Positions 12,332-24,790 of a stretch of DNA of 64,000 nucleotides are shown piece by piece. The first letter of the stretch is position 1; every line of letters starts with the position of its first letter. The notes below the pieces were generated by a model, which worked only from the letters and a program-made list of their open reading frames with translations, had not been told where the DNA came from and ran no database searches. A program made the translations under genes and the position numbers. Source of the stretch: Leuctra nigra (Eukaryota > Arthropoda > Insecta > Plecoptera > Leuctridae); the NCBI GenBank assembly GCA_934045905.1, contig OW203762.1:21856345-21920344 (forward strand), given 5' to 3'.

Positions 12332-13943
12332 ACGAATTTGTTTTACACCTCTCAATCTCGTTAGGCAGACCAACATAAAATGAGTTTCTTGTAAAGTTCC
12401 GTGCGAGTCGGTTGTCTGCTGGCGGGAAGAGACGCATGGTGTTTATAATTCAGTAATGACAGACGCTGGCGCCCCCCCCCTCCCTGCCCTGTCCCCCACC
12501 AAGCAGCCCCCGAGGGTTAACTTACCCTATTCCATGCATCACTGCAGCGTTGGGCGCGCTGAATCAGCTAGCTGCGATGAAAACTGATTTGACTTTCAAA
12601 TCAGAAGCGATCTTTCATCATAGTAAATAACATTGACTTTGAACTCGGCGATTTAGTTTTGTTTTTTTTTGCCGAGAACTTCGATGTTGCACACGCGATT
12701 CCATGCGCGTTTTAGGAATTATAATTATGTGGGTTATTTGCAGGATGCTGGAGTGTTGGAAGTTCGTTGTCGAAATGAGTCTGTTTTATTTAGATTTCAC
12801 ACGTTTGAAATTCGGCGACAGTTCGGCTTAGAGAACAAAACTTGGAAAGAGGCTTAGGCACAGTTGTCAACTTGAGACACATCTAAAATCTTCACGTTAG
12901 GCTTTTACAAATCAGGTAGTTTTGAATACGCCATTAGCGACAGCTGACGTAAGATGTCCTCTTAGGCGCAGAAGATCGAAGTTCATTTTTAGAAATAGCG
13001 TTGCGCACTTTTTGGATTTTGAAATTAAGTCTTATTAATTGCAAATTGACAGAAGTCCACAAATTGAGTTGAAAATATTGAAGTTGAAGTTGTTAATATT
13101 GAAGATGTTTTTACAAAATGACTAGTGTCACCATTAAAAATAACTTTTACGATTTTAGGAAGACAGAATTACTGTTTTTATGTCTCTTCAAGAATTATTG
13201 AAATGAACTTTGGGCCTATACAGATTATTTTGAAATATATTTAAAGCTGGTTTTTCAATTCTCTGCTAAACCAGTAGTTAAGTTTTAAGTGACCGTTTAA
13301 CGGCAAATTAGTCCTAATCAACTGTTTAAAATTTAGCCGAATCAAACGTTTCTAAATAACATTTGTCTTACAATAGCCCGATGCTCATTTGTTTTAAAAC
13401 CGAGTTTCGCGGGCCACCAAGTGCGTAGTCAATTGCTTGGTATTTGCAGACTCGGCAAGGGTTGATTCGATGAAATCTTGCGCAACAAATCGCCGAGTGG
13501 CACGCTTCTGGCGATCGCGCACGGTTAGATCGCAGATAAAATGCATTACGTAAGATATTCGTGTAGTCGTTAACGCGAGTGGGTGTTGCAACAGCGATGT
13601 GTACGCTTATCCGATCCGCTGGCTGTTGAATGAGTGGTTCAATTGTGAACTCTCGTGCGGGGAATGAGTACGTTGGAAAATGATCGGTTGCGATTTGTAA
13701 AGGTATTAGAATGGCAAAGAAATATTGTACATGACCAAAAACATGAAACTTGATTTTGCTTGTTGGTTTGTAAAAACTCTTGAGTTTTCACGTTTTGAAA
13801 CCATTCATATTTGTATTGTATGAAACTTGAAGCAGTTGACAACTATTGCGAAGCCTTCAACTTTTTTTATGTTTTAAACAGTGAAAACGTACATGGTTTC
13901 AAAACGTGAATCTCACAAATTGATTGTAATGAAAGAAATCCTA

Positions 13944-14084
13944 CTACAATTGGTGACAGATGTGGGTCAAATCTATTTAGAATGTAAGTCACACATTTTA
14001 AAATGGAAGTGAAATAACAGCTGTATTCCCTAAAGAGTTTCAAGTCATTGTAATAAAAATCATACGTCTGCCACCATTTGTAGT
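13944..14084. repeat. Inverted pair of the CACCATTTGTAG minisatellite core
   Basis: The minus strand at about 13941-13962 reads CACATCTGTCACCAATTGTAG. The plus strand at about 14063-14083 reads ACGTCTGCCACCATTTGTAG. The two copies face opposite ways, about 100 bp apart. The same core occurs in the arrays at 23.5 and 44.3 kb and as single copies at 31.3 and 60.3-60.6 kb. This could be a small MITE-like element bounded by the motif, or two stray monomers. Confidence 0.5.
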
Positions 14085-14352
14085 GAGATATAATTTTATT
14101 CTAAATTAATAATAATTTAACAGTATCGGACAACTGCATTGTTAACTCATTATAATTTCACATAGTTTTATTGCTACTGCATTACCCTCAACTTCGTTAG
14201 AGAGCATCGAGGTAATTATTCTGCGCCTTCTTTGTAACACGAACAGAGTATGCATCAATCCTTATCGAGCCGACGCAACGTCGTTAGTAATGAACATGTC
14301 TGGCAATGTAATTACACAGATTAGATGTCCAGCCCTTAATTATTTTTAATTG

Positions 14353-14425
14353 GAATTAACGACGCACTGTTTTGCAACGAGGCTAATAACGCCGGTGAAT
14401 GATTATTGTGAAGAAGATTGGAAAG
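14353..14425 (-). mobile_element. SINE 3'-end fragment
   Basis: The plus strand here aligns by eye with the 3' part of the complete SINE at 57041-57312: TTAACG, then GCACTGTTTTGCAACGAGGC, then TAA-GCCG-TGAATGAT, ending near AAGATTGG. Several substitutions and small indels mark it as an old copy. The tRNA-related 5' part is absent. Confidence 0.65.
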
Positions 14426-16743
14426 TTGTGCTCTCTTTTTATGAAGATAAATACTGTGAAGATAATATGAATAACTCTTCTCTATAGAGTCCATTCTACC
14501 CCTTTGGATAGTATTTCAAAAATGTCGCTATATCTTTTTAATTATTTTCAATGTGAACTATAGTTTACGTAATTATTATTTTTGGGGTATAATAACAATA
14601 TTTGTGCTCAAACTTGAGAAATATAGGAACATTTTACCTTTGCTTATGATTCGGCACAAAACATTATTCATAGAATTCGGCGTTACATTTTTTAGACTGA
14701 TTTAATTCAATAGGCACCGAGAGTTCGCCACGAGTGAGAGAAATTAGCAACTTTTGTGGGAAGATCGTCAACTGTTTTATTTCTCATTGGCCGTGACCTA
14801 GCAACCGATCAGATGTCAACAAATGTACTCAAAATATTTCGGAATCAAACTAAGTCGCGCAAATTAATATTGTGATCAGATTCAGTGAAATTGTGAACAC
14901 TTTATTATTAATATTTTGTAGGCGAATAAACATTAGATAAACTTGTGTAAATTTTAAGAATTGATAATGCGTAATATGTGCAGCAACATAACATATAACT
15001 GCAGCGACTTGGACGCCTTGCCAAAAGGTAAGCTTCCTTCCCACAGATTAGGTGGCTCTGTCTGTACTTTTTACAGTGCCATCTGTTGTCTAAACACGCT
15101 GCCTATTGGTATACCTACGTTATCTTTTTTTACAAAGAACATAATTTTAATATTTCGAAAGTTATTACTTTATTGAGGAAATAAATGGAATCCCTCCTCC
15201 AGAAATCCCTCCGGTATCAAAATAAATATCTTGTTGATTTGTAAAAGTTTTTCTTCCATACACCATGACTCATCCCGCCATGCCGCCATGTCATTGACCT
15301 CGGGCAGTGAATGCTGATTGTCCGTGTGCATTAGAACATCAGACGCTAAGCACTCCAGACGGCCGTGGCCGCCGGTAATCCCCACAATCACAGCCTCCCG
15401 CGTTGATTCTCCGTCTCAAATGGCGCTGTTCCTTCCGATACGCGACGTCCCCTTCCAACAAAGAACACAATCCTCCAGGATTATGCCGACGCAAATAGAA
15501 ATCTCGTGAGTCATCTGGATTGATTATTGCACGCTCGGGGGGTGACATTTCACTGGCCAGACACACTGATTTTCATTAACTTGTACTTGTATGGAATTAA
15601 TTTAACGTCGTCGCTTCTGTGATGACGGGAGTGTTATTAAAGCTTTCTTTGAAGGAGAGATGCACCAATCATATAGCTTGTTTTGTCGCTCCGATATCAA
15701 GTTATGTATACGAAACCTCAGATGTGATAGACTCAAAGGGATGCAGAGCTCTAATCAAATCGAGTTTCTGTGTAGTTCATGCTTTGTTTGGTGACATATG
15801 TTATTATGAATTTGTGTTCAGGTTTTCATTAGCTTTTATGACCTGATTTTCAGACGTCTAATTATTTGCATTGTGCAGTTTTGAAATTGTTTCTCCGTGC
15901 TGTGCTCGTTGTGTGGAAGTTGATTAATGAAAATGCACTGTTTTTAAATCCAGAAAACTGAGTAATCAATTATGAAATTTTGTTCTCAAATAATAACGGT
16001 AGGGAATCAGCAAGTTAATATTTATGTATTAGCAATATAAATAATAGATGTTGACAAAGCTGTTTAATAGATTGTCATTAAAGAAAAGTTTGCTTATTTT
16101 CTTTGCTTAATTATAGGTTATATCGCGGGACAATTTTTATTGCAACTTTAAAACTGTGTAACAGAGGCGTTTATTTTGTAATTATGAAACGTTTACAGTG
16201 AATTCTTATCTTCCTTTTATCAGGCGAAGTTTTTTAACTGACACCCGTTGATGTTTGCAAATTGGTAAATTCATAATTAAACAAGGACTTCATAACAATT
16301 CGATATCGTTCTAAGAATCCGCTTTATAATAACCTGCTTTTGACATGGCTAAGTGAACACAAATGAGCGTGTAATGATGCCATTATGAAGGGATTTAGTG
16401 TGCAGGATGCACCGTGTCTCTCGAGTGCTGCTGACAAAGAGAAACACGGCTTATATTGTAGTGTTTTCCTCATAACGATGTTTTTATACTTTGTATTTTA
16501 ATGTAGTAGTATGTTATAGATTGCTTGACAGGAGGGGAAAAAAATGAAAATTCTGCAACTGTCGTAAACAAATGGCTTCTCTAAAAGCATGGCTGATTAC
16601 TAAATCCATTCTAACGAATTTTTCATCCCTTTTTTTGCGCTACTCGACGAGTTTTATTTTTCGCATCTAGCAAAAACTAAAAAAGTCTTGTATTATATAC
16701 TAGTTGTTGAAAGAACAGGACAGGGAGAGGAATAATGTATGGC

Positions 16744-16746
<3 letters not shown>
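14426..16746. other. Unique non-coding stretch
   Basis: No gene recognised. A strong 5' splice-site-like sequence, CCAAAAG|GTAAGC, ends a short open stretch at about 14959-15027, but no matching 3' splice site or homology supports an exon. A GC-richer patch lies at about 15260-15560, with unremarkable frames of 60-75 codons on both strands. The rest is AT-rich. Confidence 0.5.
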
Positions 16747-16774
<28 letters not shown>

Positions 16775-16790
16775 ACCCCACCCCCGGCTA
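16747..16790. repeat. Long poly(C) tract
   Basis: Twenty-eight consecutive C (16747-16774) continue into an ACCCCACCCCC-type stretch. The minus strand could form G-quadruplexes. It lies 20 bp outside the left end of the hAT MITE. The true length may differ because of sequencing error in homopolymers. Confidence 0.9.
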
Positions 16791-16810
16791 TTGTGACTGT
16801 GTGCTGGATA

Positions 16811-17099
16811 CAGTGGCGGCTATTACAGTGTGCAAGGTGTGACAATTGCACACCTGATCATCCAAGAAAATTATTTAAAAGTGCTCCCTAATCCAGGAAG
16901 TAGGAAGTTAAATATTTTGTCTAATCATTTTGCTCTCCAAAAGACGTAAAAATGCATCAATTTCAAACTAAAGATACAAAAAAATCCGGGGTTATGCGCC
17001 CCGGCCCCGCATCTGCTGGGGGCTCTCCTCTTAGAGTACTTTCTTCTACGTCCTTCTATGTAATTGAACACCTGTTGTAAAGCCAAATAGCCGCCACTG
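16811..17099. mobile_element. Non-autonomous hAT-type MITE, 289 bp
   Basis: The terminal inverted repeats CAGTGGCGGCTATT (16811-16824) and AATAGCCGCCACTG (17086-17099) match perfectly over 14 bp. They are flanked by a perfect 8-bp target-site duplication, GCTGGATA (16803-16810 and 17100-17107). CAGTGGCG-type ends with 8-bp duplications are the hallmark of the hAT superfamily. There is no transposase frame, so the element would depend on an enzyme encoded elsewhere. A second element with related ends lies at 48217-48633. Confidence 0.9.
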
Positions 17100-20000
17100 G
17101 CTGGATAGTTCGTTCAGGGATCTGCATTGTGTCAATGTACACTAGAACACGATGTTTTTGTCACGGACAATCTCGAGATGTGGAAGGAGCTTTGCAGTCT
17201 TCTCAGCCGCGCTTCTAGCGTATCCATACATCGAACTCAGAAAACTAATATTGCATGTATAGAGTTTCACGGAAATTTATGTGGTTTCGTTGCGGTAAAA
17301 TATTTTCAAAGTTGGTACGTTCCCAAAAAAAATGAACGACGACTGATTACGAGACTCGGGGTATTTGATAAATGTTGTTCAGTTTATTCAATGTTTTCGT
17401 TGTCGCGTTGGCGCGATTGTTCTCTCCACAATATCAAGATAACTTATCTATATTATATAAAGCAATCCCACACGTTGATCGCTCTTATTATTTAATTCTT
17501 TTTATTTCGCGCTGGGCGAACCGGAAAACCTCCGCGAATAAACACGGGGCTGGAGGAAACGAGTCGAGTCCGGAAACATTACTTATTTAGAGGGAGATAT
17601 TTCAACAAATTTGGAATCAAAAGAGGGAAGCTGCAGATACATTTGTTATTTAGCAAGATCTGAACGAAATGTGAGTGGGGAGGGGGTTCGTTTTCTACAC
17701 TCTAGTTTTTTTTTACTATCGATGTAAACCTGCAGGGCGCTCATCTAAAAATAAATATATTCCGGGTGTTTTTAATGGAATACACACCACTGAGATGGGT
17801 TTTATTTGTGAAAGCTCTTTTGCACGAAGGGTGGTTGTGGAACTTTTGTGCCTGGGAAACTAATAATTGTGTCGAAAATTGTACACATCACGTGGGTATC
17901 TGACGTTAAAGACAGGTCGTTTTATTTCGCATTAAGAACTAATTACAAACAAATTAGCAGATAATATGAAATAGCTCATTTCCGAGAAACTACATGGTAA
18001 CCTAGTTCATTTACCTAGAAAATACTGCAACTGTTAGTTATCATGGACCACGAAACTAATTTACCATTCTTGGAGAACAAAATTGACGCTATACATAAAA
18101 GAAAACAACGATTTTAGAAATACTAATCCTTTCTGGGAATCGTTCTTTACAACTTTACTCTTTCTGTACCAAGTTTCGACATTCCAATTTCACATATATA
18201 ATCATTTCGCTAGCCAAAACCACGGAGAGCACTAAACCAACCCCCATATCGATGAAAACCTCCCCAATAGTCTCCCACATGACGTTTTCTCACCCCTGCT
18301 ACAGGAGCAAAGATCGAGCAATACCAAGAATCGATGCCGCCCGTATATCTTAATGCAGCAATAAACTCGGAAGCCGGCGGTTCCGTTGTTATCGTCTAGA
18401 ACGTAATAGAGAAATTGGAACCGAAAGTAAATTCCCACTACACTAATCGGAGATGCACTTCCAAATTGGCATTACGTAATCCAATAACAACTAAGTCTAT
18501 ATCTCGATTCCGTTATACAATATCGAAGATTTGCATACACATATAATTCAAAGTGATCGTGAATTACTAGTAATTTTGAATTGTCAGTTTGAATTAGTTG
18601 GAGTTGTACTCTATGCAAATGTGTGTAGCTTAATCATGGCATTCTCTCTCCCTTCTAGTCTCGACAATTAATTCACTTTGCTCCACCGCTGCCATGAGTC
18701 CACTGATTATTTCCTGTTATACGCTGCCTGCAAGGCGGTGGCTTTAGAGGGTGGCTTTGGGGTGGTGGTTGACCCCTCCTCCCCCTCCTCTCCCCTCGGC
18801 CATAACTCATGTACTGGTCATACTTGCGTCTGATCGGGTTTACTCTCGTGGAGCCAATATGTTTTAGTTTCGTGCGTGAAATAATCGACTTAGATTCCGG
18901 CTGGAAATGTCGATAACGCAAACGAATTCTTAGGTTTTATCGTGGAATTTGAAGCTGGGGTTGGAATTCGTCTCTAGCTGCCATGCAGATTGATTAATTA
19001 GTGTTGAAAATTCATAAATTTACTGATTGGGGAAGCCATGAAACGTATAATGTTTTCTAATTATAATTATCTCCATTCCTTTTAGATTTTTTTTATAATT
19101 TTCTCAATGCTGCAAAGGTTCCCTACTATCGTTCCTACATCTAAGGGTAAAATATCTCTAAAATAAGGGGTTGATTCTTTAGGGGTGATTCTTTCGTAAT
19201 CATCATCCCCGCATCATCATTATAGCTATTCACCCTTTGTCATTAGCATACAAAACAGTGCGCTTTAAAAATGTTATAATAATAGTTACATTGAAACCAA
19301 ATTTCCGAGCTACCTTCAACAGTCATTATGATTTCATGTTATAAAAATATAACAACATGAAATATTGGTAATGTCAATGTTTTGTACATTGTGCCTGAAT
19401 TTGTGGTTATACCCGGAGGATGTTTGTCACTGAATTATTTTGTTCGAATATCATATTTTTATTTAACTAGAGAATAATACTATAGGCAAATAATAAATAC
19501 AAGCGACCTTTAATGTTTTCTTAATATAAATGTATTTCCAGTGTTCTACTTATATCTATCAGTGTGTATTATCTTTCTGGTTGTTGATCTAAATTACTCT
19601 CATGTATCTCCATAACATGTGATGTTATTTGCTGCTGGCCCACAGTTGAGTGGATTCATCGGTAAGCCGGTGGCAGTAATTCACGTTCACGACCGCATCG
19701 TGATGATTTGCATGATGATAGTCATTTTAAAATTTCAATTAATAATCATCAGCTGTATTTGCTCAAAGCCTCAAATGACAATTATTATACATGCGAGTTA
19801 TGTACGCTAATAAATTTAGCATCAGCGGATGGTCTGGCTGTTCATAAAGGAGCCATTACCTAGACGGCTGATATTGGGTGTGTATTATAAAAGCGTGTTA
19901 TGTTCGGGAAGGGGAAGGAAAATGCCGGAAGACACACTCAAAAAGTTCCAAAACTTGTTATTGTTTTATAAAGTTACAACAGATTCGAGTTTAATAAAAT

Positions 20001-21054
20001 CTTTGGTAATGAAATTTCACCTAAAAGTTTCACTGGAAAGCGTCAGAGCAGAATTTATGAACATTTCGGCGATCCGGGATTTAGGGCTGTGTGTTTTGAG
20101 GATGGACCTATACTTTATGAAGCTGAGAGGATCTCGTTTTAATTCTCCGGAGACCCGTTCAGCTCTTCTTCATCAATACTTTTACAACCTGACTGACATT
20201 TAATGAATACACACTTTACGTACCTAGTTCAAGTAGGCATTTCGGTTTGTTGGTACATAATTTCAATATCCATAGCTAGAAATGTATTGTTAATTACAAG
20301 TTTTTCAAACATGTTAGTTTATTTTTAAACGTTTTTTTTTCTTTCAGAGGTAGTAAAACACTTACTGTGATTATAGGTATTGTATTGTTTTGATTCCTGG
20401 GATTCTTGTATTTTCAGATAGTTTTTATTTTACCTAGTCCTGGCAGCTTTTGTATTGCCGTGTTTTTGTGTACATTCACAAACCAACATTCAAACAGACC
20501 AAAACAATCTGACAAATTGTTTTGAATTACTTTTAAACAAATAAAATCGTTTCAACATGATTGAATAACGAAAATAGAAAAGGATTGAATTTTCACCCAC
20601 GGAACTAAAATCTATCTACGCACATTGTTCATATCTCCATCGACTTTTCATCCCAAAACTTTAATTCCAATCAAAAAGCACGTAACGAAGTTGCTCCACT
20701 TCGGCGGAAAAGTGAATGGAAATCCTACGGTGGTTCCAGAATTAATACCACAAAGTCGTCACTTCATCAGACGCGGCCGCAGCCGAATGTTAATAAAACC
20801 AGGGTTATAGGTAACTTGGTCAGAGAGAATTTGCATACGCGGCGAGACGGCCACAGCCGAGCCGAGGGTGAGCGCGTTTCCATTTCATCCATTATAGAAA
20901 CCTCGAACCTAATACAATGAGAAGGCTTTACATAGGAGCAGCTCAGAGAGGATATCTTACAGAGGCAATGATCGTCATCGTACGAAATCCTGTTATCATT
21001 ATCCCACGGCGACGGAGGCTGGAGTCATCAGCCATGCATGGATCACATGGGGAG

Positions 21055-21073
21055 GGGGAGGGGGGGGGGGGGG
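21055..21073. repeat. Poly(G) tract
   Basis: GGGGGAG followed by 14 consecutive G (21060-21073) in a G-rich stretch reaching about 21160. It has potential to form G-quadruplexes. Confidence 0.9.
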
Positions 21074-21291
21074 TAATGGAGTTCTCCCCCGAGAGGGGGG
21101 TGTGGGGTGACATCGATGAGGGTTCGGAAAGCGATGAAAGGGGGTGTGCGGGACGGGGGGTGTTATCACAACCTTGCCGCTAAGTGAACAACTTACAAGG
21201 TATATTTAGTATTCGAGATAATATTAAGATAATGCTTGCGTTATAGCGAGTGTTAAGTGTGGTGCTCCGGAGAAGAAATGGTGACGTAACT

Positions 21292-21318
21292 CCCCCTCCC
21301 CCCCCCCCCCCCCCGCCC
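21292..21318. repeat. Poly(C)-rich tract
   Basis: CCCCCTCCC followed by about 14 C, a G and further C. It is inverted in base composition relative to the G tract 230 bp upstream. Confidence 0.85.
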
Positions 21319-22387
21319 CTATCACGCCTACTAGGCAGGCTGCTGCTTTTTGTTGAATCAATATTAAATGAGTTGAGATAGCTAGGAGTTGATGAAAATG
21401 ATGCAAGCGATGAAAGATAGATTTGTTTACATCTTGAATCGTTTGAGCGTACTTCGTTTCTTGAATGGAGATTATGTATTTGAGCGCAGTTTTCGGAATA
21501 ATACTTGATTTGCATACAATGCACTCGCGATGTAAATTATTCACTATCTGGTTCAATTTCCGATAACTGTCCAATAAATCTGTTCATCATCGAGGGGTAG
21601 TTTATTCCGAAGAGAATGTAGAAATCTTTTCCGCCAGTCCATTGTCATCGGTAGTCGTTGCTCCCCTCTTCGACATCCCGTGCATCATGCATACCAAATT
21701 AATAGAATATTATAATAAAATCACCGAAAAGGAAATCGGAATGATTAAAAGGAAGCATCATAAACATTGCTTTCAGTCCACAGCAATCAGCCAAGTTCAA
21801 AAATAAACACAATAATTTTTTTAATTAGTTAATTGTATTCCTATGCGCTATCTTAGTTATGAATCGCAACATGAATAGCTTTGCTGAGGCTGTAAATTGG
21901 TTGAAATAATAAAATTACAGTGAGCTTTGAGTTTTATTATAGAGAGACCTAATCGAGAGTTGGCGTGGCCTCAGCGTTTCAAAGTGCGACTCTGCAAATA
22001 GAATGGAAATGAGTCTTAGTGTCGCGGTGACTCTCCTGTCGTGATCGCTCGACTTTCTTACGAGGTCAGGCCTCTTGGGAGTCAACTTTGAACCCTCGTG
22101 GGACTGCTAATTAGTATTTAATTGTTTGTAATTTATCTGAAATGTGGGGATGGCTTCATCAACATCCTTCCGTCTAACCAAATTGAGCACGGTTAATTGG
22201 TGGAGGCATCTGCTGACACGATTCTGCTCTTATGCATTCGATAGGGTTTCCTTGTTTCAGTAACACTTCATGTGCAATAGAGATCCTAGTGTTTTGTTAC
22301 ATATGCATAATATGTATACCTAATGGAATGTATATATGTGCTAACTAAATCTCATATTACTACACATCACAATTTAACCGGAGAGTA

Positions 22388-22418
22388 AAGTACTCCATTT
22401 TATGAAAATGGAGTACTT
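22388..22418. other. Perfect 14-bp hairpin with a 3-base loop
   Basis: AAGTACTCCATTTT (22388-22401) pairs exactly with AAAATGGAGTACTT (22405-22418) around the loop ATG. It is too short for a pre-miRNA and has no T-run to suggest a terminator. It could be the footprint of a small palindromic element. Confidence 0.6.
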
Positions 22419-23539
22419 GCTTGCTTTGGAATACAGATCTATGCTGAATTTGTGCCTACTTCGCTGAAAGTTTCTAAATAGAAGCAAATTGTATATTTCC
22501 GGCTTGTCGAATGTTTAAGTTAAGCCCGAAAATCATAATTCAATTTCAGAATGTCTGTTTCTACATTTTCTATATGCCCAAGCAGTCACGTACATACGCC
22601 GGCACAGTTGCTGTTTTATCTTGATTTTTTGAGGGGAGTTTGCGTGATCGCAATTTTTACTCGATTCAACGCTGAAGAAGTTAACGTTTTTTTTTCTGTC
22701 TTCGTAAGGAAGATTGCAGCAAGGCGTTGGGGTGTTTTGTATTCCGCGATTGTTCGGCCAATCGGAGAGAGCGAAACATGCGTAAAACTTGCACTGGATC
22801 AAAATAGCTGTCGGTGGCTTTTCTTTTGAAAGAATTTCAACGCGTCGGCAGCTTTGGCTGGAAATCATGACAGACGCTGAGAATGTGATGGATTACTCGA
22901 CCGAGCGAGGGTTAATTTAACACCGCCACAGCTAAGTGGCTAATTGGCTTCGTCAAAAAGAACTACTCCTCCCTTTTCTGTACTTTTTATCGGAGCTATA
23001 TGTTTATCTTCATATACGTGACACTGTTTTTCATAAACTGTACGCCCGTTCAATGAGTTGACTACAGCGCGTGTCGCATTCTAACATCCACTGGAGTCAA
23101 TATTGAACACATTCAAACTTTACAACATCAAGAAAACTTCGTTTAGTATTCGTGTGCGTAAAAGTCACGATACAAAATAAAACAATATAAAATGTCGTGA
23201 AACGGAACTTCACGCTTAAAAACGGATGACTGATCTCGAACTTTTTCTCCGGCCCGAATGAAAAAGCATTGGCTTGTCTTGAAATGTCACTACAATTAGT
23301 TGTTTCAACAGAACTTCGCCTGTGAGGCCGCGGATCTTGAACTCAATGTATTGATTATGTGATTTCTTCTTCTATCCTGCTTCTCTCCTCTTCCCAAGGC
23401 GTCAATTCATTTGCATAACTGAATATTCATCCTGTCGTCTAATTGGCTCCTCTGTGTGTCGGTTCTTTGTTCGCCCGCGTAGAGCGCGTTGTTTGCGCTT
23501 GCGCAGTGCGTGACGCCATATGTGCTATATCGTACCTGC

Positions 23540-24790
23540 CTCTGTCACCATGTGATGTCATACGTAGCCGTATTCATACGTGGGATAGATGACATGCCTC
23601 TGTCACCATGTGTAATCAAACGTGGGATAAAGTACCTTCTACTGTCACCATGTGTAATCATACGTGGGACTGAGTACCTGCCACTGCTACCATGTGTAAT
23701 CATACGTGGGACAGAGTACCTGCCTCTTCTACCATGTGTATTCATACGTGGGATAGAGTACCTGCCTCTGACACTATGTGTAATCAAACGTGGGACAGAG
23801 TACCTGCCTCTGTCACCATGTGTAATCAAACGTGGGACAGAGTACCTGCCTCTGACACTATGTGTAATCAAACGTGGGACAGAGTACCTGCCTCTGACAC
23901 TATGTGAAATCATACGTGCGACAACATACCTACTTCTGCCATCATGTGTAATCATACGTGCGACAACATACCTACTTCTGCCACCATGTGAAATCATACG
24001 TGCGTCAACATACCTACTTCTGCCATCATGTGTAATCATACGTGCGACAACATACCTACTTCTGCTACCATGTGAAATCATACGTGCGTCAACATACCTA
24101 CTTCTCTACCATGTGAAATCATACGTGCGACAACATACCTACTTCTGTCACCATGTGAAATCATACGTGCGTCAACATACCTACTTCTGCCATCATGTGT
24201 AATCATACGTGCGACAACATACCTACTTCTGCTACCATGGGAAATCATACGTGCGACAACATACCTACTTCTGCTACCATGGGAAATCATACGTGCGACA
24301 ACATACCTACTTCTGCTACCATGGGAAATCATACGTGCGACAACATACCTACTTCTGCTACCATGGGAAATCATACGTGCGACAACATACCTACTTCTGC
24401 TACCATGTGAAATCATACGTGCGACAACATACCTACTTCTGCTACCATGTGAAATCATACGTGCGACAACATACCTACTTCTGCCATCATGTGAAATCAT
24501 ACGTTCGACAACATACCTACTTCTGTCACCATGTGAAATCATACGTGCGTCAACATACCTACTTCTGCCATCATGTGTAATCATACGTGCGACAACATAC
24601 CTACTTCTCTACCATGTGAAATCATACATGCGACAACATACCTACTTCTGCCACTATGTGAAATCATACGTGCGACAACATACCAACTTCTGCTACCATG
24701 TGTAATCATACGTTCGACAACATACCTACTTCTGTCACCATGTGAAATCATACGTGCGACAACATACCTACTTCTGCCGCCATGTATCGC
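23540..24790. repeat. Minisatellite: about 30 units of 42 bp
   Basis: Thirty landmarks (CATGTG or variants) run from 23549 to about 24780, nearly all 42 bp apart. The first eight or nine units carry GTGGGACAGAGTACCTGCC. From about 23912 the units carry GTGCGACAACATACCTACTT, so there are two subfamilies in blocks. Four consecutive units (24236-24362) share a private CCATGGGAAAT change, a sign of local homogenisation. Forty-two is a multiple of 3, so long frames stay open on both strands (237 codons plus, 178 and 168 minus) with 14-residue repeats. Two 40-bp units (around 24100 and 24606) break every frame, which argues against coding. There are no spacers, so it is not a CRISPR array. Confidence 0.95.

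Larger units (their letters stand above)
8028..13943. other. Unique non-coding stretch with GA/CT tracts, a hairpin and a candidate recursive splice site
   Basis: No gene recognised. The region includes GA/CT tracts, a GC hairpin at 9039-9072, a CAG|GTAAGT site at 11193 and a C10 run at about 12473, annotated separately where clear. A GC-richer patch at about 9690-9880 has overlapping frames of 60-86 codons on both strands, with no recognisable product. Everything else is AT-rich and featureless by eye. Confidence 0.55.
17108..23530. other. Unique non-coding stretch with homopolymer tracts and a hairpin
   Basis: No gene recognised. Overlapping frames of 122 codons (17127-17495) and 124 codons (19829-20203) on the plus strand have no recognisable domain and sit in AT-rich DNA. 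A good polypyrimidine tract with AG (TTTTTTTTTCTTTCAG, ending 20347) resembles a 3' splice site but has no supported exon after it. A G14 run (21060-21073) and a C-rich run at about 21292-21318 lie 230 bp apart. A 14-bp hairpin is at 22388-22418. Confidence 0.5.

Noticed and set aside
14959..15027. Possible coding exon ending CTTGCCAAAAG|GTAAGC, with a peptide containing NCSDLDALPKG that recalls the start of leucine-rich repeats
   Set aside because: The 5' splice site is good, but no convincing 3' splice site follows the upstream stop, and the peptide is too short to place.
19829..20203. 124-codon plus-strand frame
   Set aside because: No domain, no splice context and AT-rich codons; probably chance.
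20330..20360. Strong 3' splice site TTTTTTTTTCTTTCAG at 20347 as an exon start
   Set aside because: No open frame with a downstream 5' splice site or homology follows it.
23489..24584. Long frames with 14-residue repeats as a repeat-protein gene
   Set aside because: Both strands and several frames are open because the period is 42 bp. Units of 40 bp break the frames, and no start context or homology supports coding.
23540..24790. CRISPR array
   Set aside because: Units are contiguous with no unique spacers, and the DNA is eukaryotic in character.
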